Of a DNA stretch of 42,773 nt, positions 16,025 to 26,400 are shown one piece after another. The DNA lies in NCBI GenBank assembly GCA_944390145.1, contig CALXOY010000028.1, positions 1-42,773 on the forward strand, given 5' to 3'. Within the stretch, counting starts at the first letter, position 1. Each line of letters begins with the position of its first letter. The position numbers and the translations under genes are program-made. The notes beneath the pieces are model-generated. The model was given only the letters and a program-made list of their open reading frames with translations, did not search any database and was not told where the DNA came from. The DNA comes from an uncultured Duodenibacillus sp. Lineage in GTDB: Bacteria > Pseudomonadota > Gammaproteobacteria > Burkholderiales > Burkholderiaceae_F.

Positions 16025-16681
16025 ATGCGAATCCTTCTGGTTGAAGACGATCAAATGATCGGCGAAAGCGTTGTCGACGGCCTCAAGGCCGAGGGCTACG
16101 CCGTCGACTGGGTGCAGGACGGCAATTCCGCCCTGATCGCCCTGCGCACCACCCCCTTTTCCCTTGTCATCCTTGATCTGGGACTGCCCGGCAAGGACGG
16201 CATCAGCGTGCTGCAGGAGGTGCGCTCGCGGCGCATTCATACGCCCGTGCTGGTGACGACAGCCCGGGATACGGTTTCCGACCGCGTCAAGGGGCTTGAC
16301 GCCGGCGCCGACGACTATCTCATCAAGCCCTTCGACCTTGATGAGCTCTCGGCCCGCATCCGCGCCCTGCTGCGCCGTTCAGCCGGCCGTAGCGAACCCA
16401 CCATCGAGCGCGGCAAGCTCCTGATCAAGCCCGAAACCCGCGAGGTGTTCTACAACGGGCAGCCCGTACTGCTCTCCTCCAAAGAGTACGCCCTTCTGGT
16501 TGCACTGGCCGACCGCGCCGGCGTCGTGCTCTCGCGCGGCCAGCTCGAAGAAAAGCTCTACGACTGGGACTCCGCCGTGGGATCGAACACCATTGAAGTG
16601 CACATCCACCATCTCAGAAAGAAGCTTTCAGACACCGCCATCAAGACCGTGCGCGGCGTGGGCTACCTGCTGGAGACCTAG
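16025..16681 (+). CDS. OmpR-family response regulator (QseB/PmrA type)
   Basis: From ATG at 16025 the protein is 218 residues: a receiver domain beginning MRILLVEDDQMIGESVVDGL with phospho-acceptor Asp51 (VILDLGLPGKDG) and the conserved Lys in DYLIKPFDLDEL, then a winged-helix DNA-binding domain (about 125-218) ending LRKKLSDTAIKTVRGVGYLLE. A longer frame starts at 15992, but the extra 11 residues precede the canonical receiver start. The sensor kinase begins 6 nt after the stop. By family it resembles QseB/PmrA; the stimulus is unknown. Confidence 0.93.
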   Translation: MRILLVEDDQMIGESVVDGLKAEGYAVDWVQDGNSALIALRTTPFSLVILDLGLPGKDGISVLQEVRSRRIHTPVLVTTARDTVSDRVKGLDAGADDYLIKPFDLDELSARIRALLRRSAGRSEPTIERGKLLIKPETREVFYNGQPVLLSSKEYALLVALADRAGVVLSRGQLEEKLYDWDSAVGSNTIEVHIHHLRKKLSDTAIKTVRGVGYLLET

Positions 16682-16687
16682 TCGCCC

Positions 16688-18055
16688 ATGGCTTTAAGCA
16701 TCCGCAGCCGGATTGTGCTCACGCTCGTTTCGGCTCTTTTTGTTGCCGGTCTGGTGGCAAGCTGGGCCACATACCACTCCACCCGCACGGAGCTCTCCGG
16801 ACTGTTTGACGAGCAGCTGCGCCATACGGCGCTCGAGCTCATCGAGCGCGGCGACAACGACATCAAGCACACCATCCTGGTGGGACAGTCGCCGGAAATG
16901 CGCTTTCTGGTGCAGATCTACGACGCCTCCACCAACCGGGTGCACCTGTCGCGCCGCACCGACCCCCTGCCGCTTGCCGAAAGCATCGGCTTTAGCGAAA
17001 TGACCGACCCCTCCGGCACGCAGTGGCGCCAGTACACGGCAACCGTCGGCACCAAGATCATTCAGGTGGCCCAGCCCCTGGACGTGCGCAACCGCCTGGC
17101 CGTGTCCTCGGCACTGCACATCGTGCAGCCGATGCTCATTTTGATTCCGTTTCTCGCGATTGCCATCTGGTTTGTGATCGTGCAGGCGCTGCAGCCCCTC
17201 AACCGCACGGCCCGCGCCGTGGCCAAGCGCTCGCCCTCGAGCATGACGCCCATTGACACGCAGGGGCTGCCCTACGAACTAAAGAGCCTGGTTGACGCCA
17301 TCAATTCCCTGATGCGCCGCCTCGGGGACTCGCTCAACGCCCAGCAGCGCTTTGCCTCGGACGCCGCCCACGAACTGCGCACGCCGCTGGCGGCAATCAA
17401 GCTGCAGGCGCAGCTTTTGAGCCGCGCCAAGGATCCCGAGACACGCGCCAAATACGCCGGCCGCCTGCAGGAGGGCGTTGCGCGCGCCACGCGCCTGGTC
17501 GAGCAGCTTCTGACCATCGCCCGTCTTGATCCGGACGCCCACGACAAGCCCATGAATGAATTCAATCTTGCCGCTGTCGCGCGTGCCGCCGTCGAGGATC
17601 TTGCCGTACCGGCGCAGGCCAAGAAAATCACGCTCACGCACGACTGCACCGACGTCACCATGCTCGGCATGGAGGATGCCGTCCGGCTCATGATCACCAA
17701 CCTCACGGACAACGCCATCCGCTACACGCCCGAAGGCGGCCGCATTGAAGTGGCTGTGAAAACAGACGGCGACTGCCACGCCGTGATCACCGTCACCGAC
17801 AACGGACCGGGCATCGCGCCCGAAGAGCGCACGCGGGTTTTCGAGCGCTTTTACCGGGCGCTCGGCACCAAGGTGTCCGGCACGGGTCTGGGTCTGGCTA
17901 TTGTGAGCCGCATCGTGCAGATGCACGGGGGAACCATCACGATCAACGACGGCTTTGTGAGGCCCGCGCACGACGGCGAACCCGAAGGGTACGGCGCGCA
18001 GTTCATGGTGCGCATTCCGCTTTGCAAAAGCATCAATCAGGCCGCCAAGATATAG
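16688..18055 (+). CDS. Sensor histidine kinase (QseC/PmrB type)
   Basis: The 455-residue inner-membrane kinase has an N-terminal span (about 8-28), a periplasmic sensor loop (about 30-142), a second span (about 146-168) and a HAMP-like linker. Next come the dimerisation/phospho-acceptor helix with His228 in HELRTPLAAIKLQ, and an ATPase domain with the N box (NLTDNAIRYTPEGG), G1 (VTDNGPGIAPEE) and G2 (SGTGLGLAIVSRI). It forms a two-gene operon with the preceding response regulator and is followed, after about 200 bp, by a DegP-type protease, hinting at an envelope signal. The signal itself cannot be read from the sequence. Confidence 0.93.
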   Translation: MALSIRSRIVLTLVSALFVAGLVASWATYHSTRTELSGLFDEQLRHTALELIERGDNDIKHTILVGQSPEMRFLVQIYDASTNRVHLSRRTDPLPLAESIGFSEMTDPSGTQWRQYTATVGTKIIQVAQPLDVRNRLAVSSALHIVQPMLILIPFLAIAIWFVIVQALQPLNRTARAVAKRSPSSMTPIDTQGLPYELKSLVDAINSLMRRLGDSLNAQQRFASDAAHELRTPLAAIKLQAQLLSRAKDPETRAKYAGRLQEGVARATRLVEQLLTIARLDPDAHDKPMNEFNLAAVARAAVEDLAVPAQAKKITLTHDCTDVTMLGMEDAVRLMITNLTDNAIRYTPEGGRIEVAVKTDGDCHAVITVTDNGPGIAPEERTRVFERFYRALGTKVSGTGLGLAIVSRIVQMHGGTITINDGFVRPAHDGEPEGYGAQFMVRIPLCKSINQAAKI

Positions 18056-18253
18056 GCGCGGCCTGCGAGCGCCTTGTTACAAATTTAACCCCGCCGCCAC
18101 AGTTCGCCACGTTCACTGTCTGCTTTTTCCTTTATTGTTTGCCGCATCAACAAAAAGTCGGGAAAGCCTGTCTTAGCGAATTCAATCAATGTCAAAAGAC
18201 GAGAGCGTGCGGCATTTCCGACCAGAGAATTGAAAACCGGAGTACATCGCAAC

Positions 18254-19684
18254 ATGCTAACCAACAAGCTCAAGCCCGCTGCCATTGCGGCCGCAGCCAT
18301 TGTTTTTTCCGGCGCCCTCTTTTTGAGCACCCCCGTCTCCGCCTCCAGCGCGCTGACGCCCCAGTCGGCCTCGGCCGCCGCCCAGCTGCCCGACTTCGTG
18401 CAGCTGGTTGAAAAATACGGCAAAGGCGTCGTCAACATTTCGACCGTGCGCGAAGCCCGCATCGTCGAAAGCGCCGATCCCTTCGGTTTTGACGAACGTC
18501 ATGCCGAAATCTTCCGCCGCTTCGGCTTCCCCTTCCCGTTTGGCGGCGGCACCCGTGAGGAGCCGGAACGCCGCGGCACCGGTTCGGGCTTCATCATCAG
18601 CGCCGACGGCCTGATTCTCACCAATCATCACGTCGTTGACGGCGCCGATGAGATCAAGGTGCGCCTCACCGACAACCGTGAGTTCACGGGCAAGGTGCTC
18701 GGCAGCGACGCCAAGACCGACATCGCCGTGGTGAAGATTGATGCCAAGGATCTGCCCTACCTCACGATGGGCAACAGCGACGAACTCAAGGTCGGTGAAT
18801 GGGTGGCCGCCATCGGCAGCCCCTTCGGCCTGGACAACACGGTGACCGCGGGCATTGTCTCGGCCAAGAGCCGCAAGCTGCCGAGCGATCAGTACGTGCC
18901 CTTCATTCAGACCGACGTGGCGGTGAACCCCGGCAACTCGGGCGGCCCGCTCTTTAACATGAAGGGCGAGGTTGTGGGCATCAACTCCCAGATCTTCTCC
19001 ACTTCGGGCGGCTTCATGGGTCTTTCGTTTGCCATTCCGAGCAATCTGGCCATGCAGATCAAGGATCAGCTCGTGAAAAACGGCAAGGTGACGCGCGGCC
19101 GCATCGGTGTGGTGATTCAGACCGTCACGCAGGATCTGGCTGAAAGCTTCGGCATGAAGACCCCCAAGGGCGCCATCGTGAGCCAGGTTGAAAAGGACGG
19201 CCCGGCTGCCAAGGCGGGTCTGCAGGAAGGCGACATCATCACCGCCGTGAACGGCCGCGAGATTGAAGACAGCGTCGACATGCCCGTACTCATCGGCAGC
19301 ATGGCGCCGGGCTCCATTGCCAAGCTCTCGGTGATCCGCAACAACAAGAACATAACCATTGACGTCAAGGTGGAGGAAGCCGACAGCGGCAGCGCCTCCT
19401 CGGGCGAAGCCAAGGCTGCTGCTGCGGAAAAGCTCGGCGTCACGGTGCGTCCGCTCACCAGCGACGAAGCCAAGCAGGCTGAAGCCGAAGGGCTTCTTGT
19501 CACCCGCTCCTCGGGCGCCGCCCGCAAGGCCGGCATCCGCGAGGGCGACATCATCATCAACGTGAACGGCGTCAAGACCAAGAAGACCGACGACCTTGCC
19601 CGCGTTCTGGAAAAGAACAAGAACCTGCGCGTTCTCGTCCAGCGCCGCGACGGCCGCATCTTCATCCCTGTGCGCCTGAAGTAA
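18254..19684 (+). CDS. degP: Do-family (DegP/DegQ-like) periplasmic serine protease
   Basis: From ATG at 18254 (GGAG 11 nt upstream) the protein has 476 residues; a TTG start at 18230 is possible but would extend the signal peptide. A signal sequence (about 1-30, ending VSA) leads into a trypsin-like domain with catalytic His126 (TNHHVVDG), Asp156 (KTDIAVVKI) and Ser229 (NPGNSGGPL). Two PDZ domains follow (about 270-365 and 385-470), with the carboxylate-binding-type signatures in GRIGVVIQ and AAAEKLGVTVRPL. The enzyme degrades misfolded envelope proteins. It sits downstream of the two-component operon, but about 200 bp separate them, so co-transcription is uncertain. Confidence 0.93.
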   Translation: MLTNKLKPAAIAAAAIVFSGALFLSTPVSASSALTPQSASAAAQLPDFVQLVEKYGKGVVNISTVREARIVESADPFGFDERHAEIFRRFGFPFPFGGGTREEPERRGTGSGFIISADGLILTNHHVVDGADEIKVRLTDNREFTGKVLGSDAKTDIAVVKIDAKDLPYLTMGNSDELKVGEWVAAIGSPFGLDNTVTAGIVSAKSRKLPSDQYVPFIQTDVAVNPGNSGGPLFNMKGEVVGINSQIFSTSGGFMGLSFAIPSNLAMQIKDQLVKNGKVTRGRIGVVIQTVTQDLAESFGMKTPKGAIVSQVEKDGPAAKAGLQEGDIITAVNGREIEDSVDMPVLIGSMAPGSIAKLSVIRNNKNITIDVKVEEADSGSASSGEAKAAAAEKLGVTVRPLTSDEAKQAEAEGLLVTRSSGAARKAGIREGDIIINVNGVKTKKTDDLARVLEKNKNLRVLVQRRDGRIFIPVRLK

Positions 19685-19725
19685 TGCCACGGGCGGCGGA
19701 CTTATCCGTCGCCGCTGCAGCTGCG

Positions 19726-19754
19726 AAAAAGCCGCCTCCGCCGGGCGGCTTTTT
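19726..19754. terminator. Terminator between degP and dctA
   Basis: AAAAAGCCGCC pairs with GGCGGCTTTTT over a 7-nt loop. The stem has A and T runs on both sides, so it can end transcription of the protease gene (stop at 19684) and of the convergent dctA gene (stop at 19781). Confidence 0.92.
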
Positions 19755-19780
19755 CATGTGGTCTGGCGTTGGATTCGCGG

Positions 19781-21190
19781 TCAGCCCTGCTTGCCGCCCA
19801 GCGCATCCTCAGAGCCTTTTTCCAGGCGCGCAACCTGCTCGTGCAGCTCGTGCGGGATGCCGATGTCCTCCGGATCGTCGCGCACGTTTTCCTCGGCGTG
19901 CTCAACCTCTTTTGACATCTTCTCCCCGAAGGCCCTCTTCATCTGCACATTGTCCACCTCCTTGAGCCAGTGGCCGACCACGATGCAGGCAATGCCGTTG
20001 CCGATCATGTTGGTGAGCGCACGCGCCTCCGACATGAAGCGGTCAATGCCGAGAATGAGCGCCAGTCCTGCCACCGGAACATGCCCGACGGCCGAAAGCG
20101 TTGCCGCCAGCACAATAAAGCCCGAACCGGTGACGCCCGCGGCGCCCTTGCTGGTGAGCATCAAAACCGCCAGAAGCGTGAGCTGCTGCAGCAGCGTCAT
20201 CTGCACGTCGCAGGCCTGTGCGATGAAGACGGCGGCCATCGTCAGATAAATGGCCGTGCCATCCAGGTTGAAGGAATACCCCGTCGGAATCACCAGGCCC
20301 ACCACGGACTTGGTGACGCCCGCCTTTTCCATCTTGTCCATCATGCGCGGCAGCACCGATTCCGAAGAGCTCGTGCCAAGCACAATCAAAAGCTCCTCCT
20401 TGATGTACATGATGTAGTGAAGGACGGAAAAGCCATGCCAGCGGCAGATCAGGCCAAGCACGCCGAAAATGAAGAGCAGGCACGTCAGATAGAACGTTCC
20501 CATCAGTTCGACAAGCGGAATCAACGAAGCCAGGCCGTATTTGCCGATCGTAAAGGCCATTGCGCCGAAGGCGCCCAGAGGCGCCACGCGCATGATCATG
20601 CCCACGATCTGGAAAAGCACGCGCGAGGACTTGTCGATGATTTCAAAAACCAGCGAGTTGCGGCCGCCCATCTTGTGCAGGGCAAAGCCGAAGAGCAGCG
20701 AGAAAAAGAGCACCTGCAGAATCTCGCCTTCGGCAAAGGCGCCCACCACGGTCGAGGGGATGATGTGCAGCAGGAAGTCCACCGTGCCCTGCATCTTGCC
20801 GGGCCCCGTGTAGGCCGACACCGCCTTGCTGTCCAGGCTCGCGGGGTCGATGTGCATGCCCGCGCCGGGCTGGCAGACGTTGACGATAAAGAGCCCCACG
20901 ATCAGTGCAATCGTGGAAACCACTTCAAAGTAGATGAGTGCAAGGCCGCCGGTCTTGCCCACCTTCTTCATGTCGTCCATGCCGGCGATGCCGGTGACCA
21001 CCGTGCAGAAGATCACAGGCGCGATGATCATCTTGATCAGCTTGATGAAGCCGTCGCCGAAGGGCTTCATCATCTCACCGATGTGCGGCGCAAAGTGGCC
21101 GAGCAAAACGCCGATCACAATGGCACAGATCACTTGAAAGTACAAAACCTTGTAGATCGGCTTCTTTTTCGCCTTCACTGCTTCTTGCAT
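19781..21190 (-). CDS. dctA: C4-dicarboxylate:cation symporter DctA
   Basis: This 469-residue carrier of the dicarboxylate/amino acid:cation symporter family takes up succinate, fumarate or malate with protons or sodium. Signatures are [18 protein letters not shown], the serine-rich re-entrant loop [40 protein letters not shown], and [19 protein letters not shown] with [19 protein letters not shown]. Eight spans plus two re-entrant hairpins are visible. A charged tail (about residues 420-469) is longer than in most DctA proteins. The substrate is assigned from overall resemblance to DctA and is not proved. It is transcribed alone, with a hairpin and an inverted repeat upstream. Confidence 0.9.
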   Translation of the reverse strand: MQEAVKAKKKPIYKVLYFQVICAIVIGVLLGHFAPHIGEMMKPFGDGFIKLIKMIIAPVIFCTVVTGIAGMDDMKKVGKTGGLALIYFEVVSTIALIVGLFIVNVCQPGAGMHIDPASLDSKAVSAYTGPGKMQGTVDFLLHIIPSTVVGAFAEGEILQVLFFSLLFGFALHKMGGRNSLVFEIIDKSSRVLFQIVGMIMRVAPLGAFGAMAFTIGKYGLASLIPLVELMGTFYLTCLLFIFGVLGLICRWHGFSVLHYIMYIKEELLIVLGTSSSESVLPRMMDKMEKAGVTKSVVGLVIPTGYSFNLDGTAIYLTMAAVFIAQACDVQMTLLQQLTLLAVLMLTSKGAAGVTGSGFIVLAATLSAVGHVPVAGLALILGIDRFMSEARALTNMIGNGIACIVVGHWLKEVDNVQMKRAFGEKMSKEVEHAEENVRDDPEDIGIPHELHEQVARLEKGSEDALGGKQG

Positions 21191-21221
21191 AAGTCAAATC
21201 CAGTGTGTTCTGCAACCAAAT

Positions 21222-21251
21222 GGCTCCGAAGAATGCGCTTCTGCCGGAGCC
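21222..21251 (-). promoter_or_regulatory. Stem-loop in the dctA leader
   Basis: GGCTCCG and CGGAGCC form a perfect 7-bp stem with an inner AGAA/TTCT pairing, ending 31 nt before the dctA start codon. It would be part of the 5' untranslated region if transcription starts further upstream. A role in mRNA stability or control is inference. Confidence 0.4.
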
Positions 21252-21309
21252 TTTTCCGGTTTATTGTCTCAGGTTGACGGCGCGCGGACATCTCCACAAA
21301 AAGAAAGCG

Positions 21310-21330
21310 CTGATGAATTTGCGTCATCAG
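21310..21330. promoter_or_regulatory. CTGATGA-N7-TCATCAG inverted repeat upstream of dctA
   Basis: Two perfect 7-bp arms are separated by 7 bp and centred about 130 bp upstream of the dctA start. A TTTGACAG lies just upstream on the minus strand, but no matching -10 was found. Position and symmetry suggest an operator for a dimeric regulator; which one is unknown. Confidence 0.4.
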
Positions 21331-21360
21331 TGTCTTCTGTCAAAGAATCCAAGCACTTCT

Positions 21361-21395
21361 CCGCAAGGAAAATCCGTTAGAAAACGGATTTGCGG
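21361..21395 (-). terminator. Terminator of the RND efflux operon
   Basis: AAATCCGTT pairs with AACGGATTT over a 4-nt loop, with extra flanking complementarity CCGCAA/TTGCGG. On the minus strand it follows the tetR stop by 7 nt and ends in ATTTTCC. Confidence 0.75.
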
Positions 21396-21402
21396 ATGGT
21401 CT

Positions 21403-21978
21403 CTAGCGCACAATCATTTCAGCGACGACGCGGGCGGTCTGCTCGCGGTTCATCTCGGGATTAGCGATAAAGCGCAGCGAGAGTCCGTCAAAAAGGGCCA
21501 TCGCCACGTTCACCTGAACCTCAAGCTCCTCTTCGGAGAGATCCTCCCTGCGATCGCGGTGCATCTTCTTGATGAGCTCGCGCACCTGACTGTCATAGCG
21601 GCAGACGATTTCACCAAGGCGCTCGTTGCCTTTGTCCACTTCTTCAAGAATGTCGATCTTGATGCGGGCGCGCTCAAGCGTCATCTGGGACATCAGCGAT
21701 TCGTAGCACTTCTCGAGCTGCTCCTCGATCGTGACGCAGCCTTCGACAACCTCCCCGACTTCGCGCGCAAGGCGGCCCACCTCGCGCTGGGCCATCTCAT
21801 CAATGATGGCCTCCTTGCCGCCGAAGTAGTTGTAGAGGTTGCCCACGCTCATGCCCGCGCGCTTGGCGATGTGATGCATGGTGGCGCATTTAAAGCCCCT
21901 TTCACGGAAGCACTGATGCGCCGCCGAGAGAATCTGCTCGCGCAGACTCTCTGCGGCCGAAGGCGTTGCCTGCGTCAT
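21403..21978 (-). CDS. TetR/AcrR-family regulator of the efflux operon
   Basis: The 191-residue protein has an N-terminal TetR helix-turn-helix (about 12-58; REQILSAAHQCFRERGF, then TMHHIAKRAGMSVGNLYNYF) and an all-helical ligand-binding domain with acidic stretches (EELEVQVNVAMALFDG). Its ATG overlaps the stop of the outer-membrane channel gene by four bases (ATGA), so it is the last gene of the RND operon. That position, and the inverted repeat at the operon promoter (27963-27978), suggest it represses its own operon and is released by a drug-like ligand. Confidence 0.92.
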   Translation of the reverse strand: MTQATPSAAESLREQILSAAHQCFRERGFKCATMHHIAKRAGMSVGNLYNYFGGKEAIIDEMAQREVGRLAREVGEVVEGCVTIEEQLEKCYESLMSQMTLERARIKIDILEEVDKGNERLGEIVCRYDSQVRELIKKMHRDRREDLSEEELEVQVNVAMALFDGLSLRFIANPEMNREQTARVVAEMIVR

Positions 21979-23450
21979 TTGGCGTCCGCCGTCTGCGCTG
22001 CGGCCTGCGGCTCACCGCTTTCGGGCTCGAGCTGGCTACCGCCGCCGAGCACCTTGTAAAGCGTCACAAGGCTTGCCGCACGCGAAAGCTGGGCGCTGAT
22101 CACGGACTGCTGCGCCGAGAAGTTGGCGCGCTGGCTGTCGAGCACCTCGAGGTAGCTGTCGGCGCCGTTTTTGTAGCGCTCCATGCTCAGGCGGTAGGTC
22201 TCGGCCGTGGCCTGCGCAAGCTGCATCTGCGCCTGGAGCTCTTCGCTCACGGTCCCTTCGGTGGCAAGCGCGTCGGCCACTTCTTGGAAAGCCGTCTGAA
22301 TGGCAAGCTCATAGTCGGCGATCGAGCGCTTCTGGTAAGCCTCGGCGGCGCGCAGATTGGCGATGTTGGCTCCGCCCGTGAAAATCGGCAGCGTGATGCT
22401 CGGCACAAAAGTCCAAGCGTGCGTGCCGCCGTCAAAGAGTTCGTTTAACTCGGTGGAGATGGCTCCCGCCGAACCGGTGAGCGAAATGCTCGGGAAGAAC
22501 GCCGCGCGCGCCACGCCGATGTTGGCGTTGGCCGAGCGCAGAACCGCCTCGGCCGAAGCGATGTCGGGCCGGGCAAGCAGCACTTCGCTCGGAATGTTGG
22601 AGGCAACCGACACCTGCTGCTGCGTCACATCCATCTTGAGGCCGTCGGGCTCGAGCTCGGCGGGCACCTGGGTGCCCACCAGCACGGCCAGCGCATTGCG
22701 GTACTGCGACACCGAACGGGTCGCCTGCACGGCGGCGGCCCTGGCCGTTGCCACCGTCTGCATGGCCTGCTGAACCTCAAGCATGCTGGCTGCGCCAAGC
22801 CTGTAGCTCTCTTCAATGAGCTTCAGGCTTTCAGACTGGCTCTCGTAGGTTTCCTGCGCCAGCTTCAGAAGGTCCTTGCTGGCGCCAAGCGAAAGCCACG
22901 TCTGGGCGATTTCGGTGATCACCGTCATCTGTGCGGTGCGCTGCGCGGCCTGCGTCTGGAAGTAGGCCTGCAGGGCCTGCTCATTGAGGTTGCGGATGCG
23001 GCCGAAGAGATCGAGCTCGTAGGCCGCCATTGCGGCGTTGGCCGAATAGGTGTGCGAGGTCACATCGCGGCCGGCGGCGCTGGTGGAGGCAGGGGTGCGG
23101 CCGGCCGTCTCATCGGCCTGCAGTGCCACCGACGGCAGCAGCTCGGCGCGGCTTACGTTGTACTGTGCACGAGCCTGTTCGACCGAGTAGAAGGCCGAAC
23201 GCAGGCTGCGGTTGTTCTGCAGACCGATCTCAATCAGCTTCTTGAGGCGATCGTCGGTGAAGAAGTCGCTCCACTTCTGCAGCCCTTCGGTGAGAAGCGC
23301 CGCATTTTTCGTGGCTTCATCCTGCGGCCAGGCCTGTTCGACAGGAGCCTCGGGGCGCGCAAAGTCCGGCGCAAGCGAAATGCAGCCTGACAGCAGAAGC
23401 GCCGAAGCCAGAGGCAGAAGACATAAGGTTTTACGCATTTGTTTCCTCAT
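21975..23450 (-). CDS. RND efflux outer-membrane channel lipoprotein (OprM/NodT type)
   Basis: This 491-residue protein starts with a lipoprotein signal; the lipobox LLSG-C places the modified cysteine at residue 23. Two similar halves of the outer-membrane-factor fold follow, each with long helices and the SLR/RSA-type patterns (NNRSLRSAFYSVEQARAQY near 95, ARPDIASAEAVLRSANANIG near 305). Trimers of this protein form the outer-membrane exit duct. The stop overlaps tetR; the start is 3 nt after the pump stop codon, so the four genes are one operon. Confidence 0.95.
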   Translation of the reverse strand: MRKQMRKTLCLLPLASALLLSGCISLAPDFARPEAPVEQAWPQDEATKNAALLTEGLQKWSDFFTDDRLKKLIEIGLQNNRSLRSAFYSVEQARAQYNVSRAELLPSVALQADETAGRTPASTSAAGRDVTSHTYSANAAMAAYELDLFGRIRNLNEQALQAYFQTQAAQRTAQMTVITEIAQTWLSLGASKDLLKLAQETYESQSESLKLIEESYRLGAASMLEVQQAMQTVATARAAAVQATRSVSQYRNALAVLVGTQVPAELEPDGLKMDVTQQQVSVASNIPSEVLLARPDIASAEAVLRSANANIGVARAAFFPSISLTGSAGAISTELNELFDGGTHAWTFVPSITLPIFTGGANIANLRAAEAYQKRSIADYELAIQTAFQEVADALATEGTVSEELQAQMQLAQATAETYRLSMERYKNGADSYLEVLDSQRANFSAQQSVISAQLSRAASLVTLYKVLGGGSQLEPESGEPQAAAQTADAK

Positions 23451-23453
23451 CCT

Positions 23454-26400
23454 TTATTTCTGAGACTCCGTCGGCGGGACCGCAGGCGCGGCAGCCGCCG
23501 CAGGTTTTTTCTTGCCCGAGAACACGCGGGTGACCAGCACGAAGAAGGCCGGCACGAAGAAGATGCACAGGAACGTGCCCGTGAGCATGCCGCCCAGCAC
23601 AGCCACGCCGATGGCCGACTGTGCGCCGGCGCCGGCGCCGGAGGCCATGGCCAGGGGCAGCACGCCCAGACCAAAGGCAAGCGAAGTCATGAGAATCGGA
23701 CGCAGGCGCAGACGCACGGCTTCAACCACGGCTGCAAGCACCTCCTGTCCCTTTTCATGCAGATCGCGGGCAAATTCCACAATCAAAATGGCGTTCTTGG
23801 ACACCAGTCCGACGGTGGTGAGCAGACCCACCTGGAAGTAGACGTCGTTTTCCTTGCCGCAGATCCAGGTAAGGGCCAGAGCCCCGACCACGCCCGTGGG
23901 CACCACGAGAATCACGGCAATCGGAATGGTCCAGGACTCGTACAAGGCGGCAAGCGCCAGGAACACCACCAGCACGGAGAGTGCATACAAGGGCGCGGCG
24001 TTGCTGCCGGCCACGCGTTCCTGATAGGAGACGCCGTTCCATTCAATGGAATAGCCGTGCGGCATCTGCGCAAGGATCTCTTCGATGGCCTGCATGGCTT
24101 CGCCCGAAGACACCCCCGGCGCGGGGCTGCCCTGGATGTTGACGGCGTCAATGGCGTTGAAGCGGTCAAGGCGGGGCGACCCTGAAGTCCAGCTCGTCGT
24201 CACGAAAGACGAGAAGGGAACCATTTCACCGGTGAGCGAACTCTTCACATACCACTTGGCAAGGTCGGCCTCTTCGCCGCGGGAATCCGGAATGCCCTGC
24301 ACGTACACCTTCTTCAAGCGGCCCTGATCCATGAAGTCGTTCACGTAGGACGAGCCGAAGGCGGCGTTCAGCGTCGTGTTGATCTGCGTTTCGCTCACGC
24401 CGAGCGTACGGGCCTTTTCATAGTCCACATTGAGCTGGACCATCGGGGCGTCGGGCATGCCGTTGTGGCGGACCTGGCGCAGACGCGGATCGGCGTTCGC
24501 CTTGGCGAGGAACTCGTTCATCACCTGCATCAGGCGGTCATGACCGAGGCCGGAGCGATCCTGCAGGAAGAAGTCAAAGCCGTCGGCCACACCCAGTTCC
24601 GGCACGGCCGGCAGCTGGAAGACAAAGCCCTGGGCGTCCTTGAAGGCGGGCGAAAAGAGCGTGCCCAGAGAGCGCATCATCACCGAGTCAGCCGAGGAGG
24701 ATTCATCCTTGCGCTCGGACCAGTCCTTGAGCTTGATAAAGCCCATGGCGTTGTTCTGGCCGGTGCCGGCAAAGGAGTAGCCGCGCACCGTAAAGACGTG
24801 CTCGACGTCCTTCTTTTCGTTTGCACGGATCACCTTCTGGAAGCGGTCGAGCACAACGTCGGTGCGTTCGGCCGTGGCCGAAGCCGGCGTCTGCAGCATC
24901 ATCAGGAGCACGCCCTGGTCTTCGCTCGGCATGAAGGCGCTCGGCACCTTCATGAAGCCGAGGACAACAGCGCCGAGCAGCACCACGTAGAGCACGAGCA
25001 GGCGGGCGATGCGGCGCACAAACATGCGCACCGAAACGCGCACGCCGCGCGTCAAGGCGTCAAAGGCCTGGTTGAATTTGCCGAAAAAGCCGGTTGTGGC
25101 CTTCTCATGCTCGACGTCAACCTGCTTGAGAATGGAGGCGCAAAGCGCGGGGATGAGCGTCAGAGCCACCACTACGGACAGCAGCATGGCCGAAACGATC
25201 GTCACCGAGAACTGACGGTAGATGACGCCCGTGGAGCCGCCGAAGAAGGCCATCGGAACGAACACGGCCGACAGCACCATGGCGATGCCGACCAGAGCGC
25301 CGGTGATTTCCTGCATCGACTCAATGGTGGCGGTCTTGGGATCGCATCGTCGATCCATCATCACGCGTTCGACGTTTTCCACCACCACAATGGCGTCGTC
25401 CACCAACAAACCGATGGCAAGCACCAGGGCAAACATCGTGAGCATGTTGATAGAGTAGCCCATCAGCGCCAGAACAGCGAAGGTGCCGAGCAGCACCACC
25501 GGCACGGAAATCGTCGGGATGATCGTCGCGCGCCAGTTCTGCAGAAAGAGGAACATCACGCAGACCACCAGCACGATGGCTTCAAAAAGGGTCTTCACGA
25601 CTTCGTGCATGGCCGCACGCACAAAGGGCGTCGTATCGAACGGAATGACCGCTTCGACGCCCTCCGGGAAGAAGGGTCGCAGTTCGTCGATCTTGGCCTG
25701 CACGCGGGCGGCCGTTGCAAGGGCGTTGGCGCCGGAACTCAGACTGATGGCCACGCCCGAGGAGGGCTGGCCGTCGTAGTTGCCCTGGAAGGTGTAGCTT
25801 TCCTGACCGAGGGCGGCCTCGCCGATGTCCTTGATGCGCACAACCGAGCCGTCGGCAAGCGTCTTCAGCGCAATCTGCTCGAACTGCTCGGGCGTGTTCA
25901 AAAGCGAACTCGCACGAATAGTCGCCGTGATCATGCGCTTGCCGTTGGTGGGCTGGCCGGCGATGTCGCCCGAAGCCACCTGAACGTTCTGCGAACGGAT
26001 GGCGTTCATCACATCCGTGACTTCCAGGCCGTACTTCATCAGCAGCGCCGGATCCATCCAGATGCGCATGGCGTAGGAGGCGCCAAAGACGGTCACTTCG
26101 CCCACGCCCTCCAGACGGGCCAGCGGCTCTTCAATGTGGTTGGTCAGAAAGTCGCCCAAGTCGCCCGAGGTGAGCTTTCCCGACCTGTCGACAAAGCCCA
26201 CGACCTGCAGAAACGACGCGGAGCTCTTTTGCACCTGCACGCCCAGCTGGCGCACGGTGTCGGGCAGCGTCGGCTCGGCCATCGACAGCTTGTTTTGCAC
26301 CTGAACCTGGGCGATGTCGGGGTTGGTGCCCGCCACGAAGGTGAGCGTGATGGTCATGCGGCCCGTGGAGTCGGAGTTCGAGCTCATGTAGATGAGGCCG

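Noticed and set aside
18054-18074. AGGCGC/GCGCCT hairpin as terminator of the two-component operon
   Set aside because: The stem is six base pairs with only TTGTT following, and the left arm starts in the stop codon region; it is not convincing.
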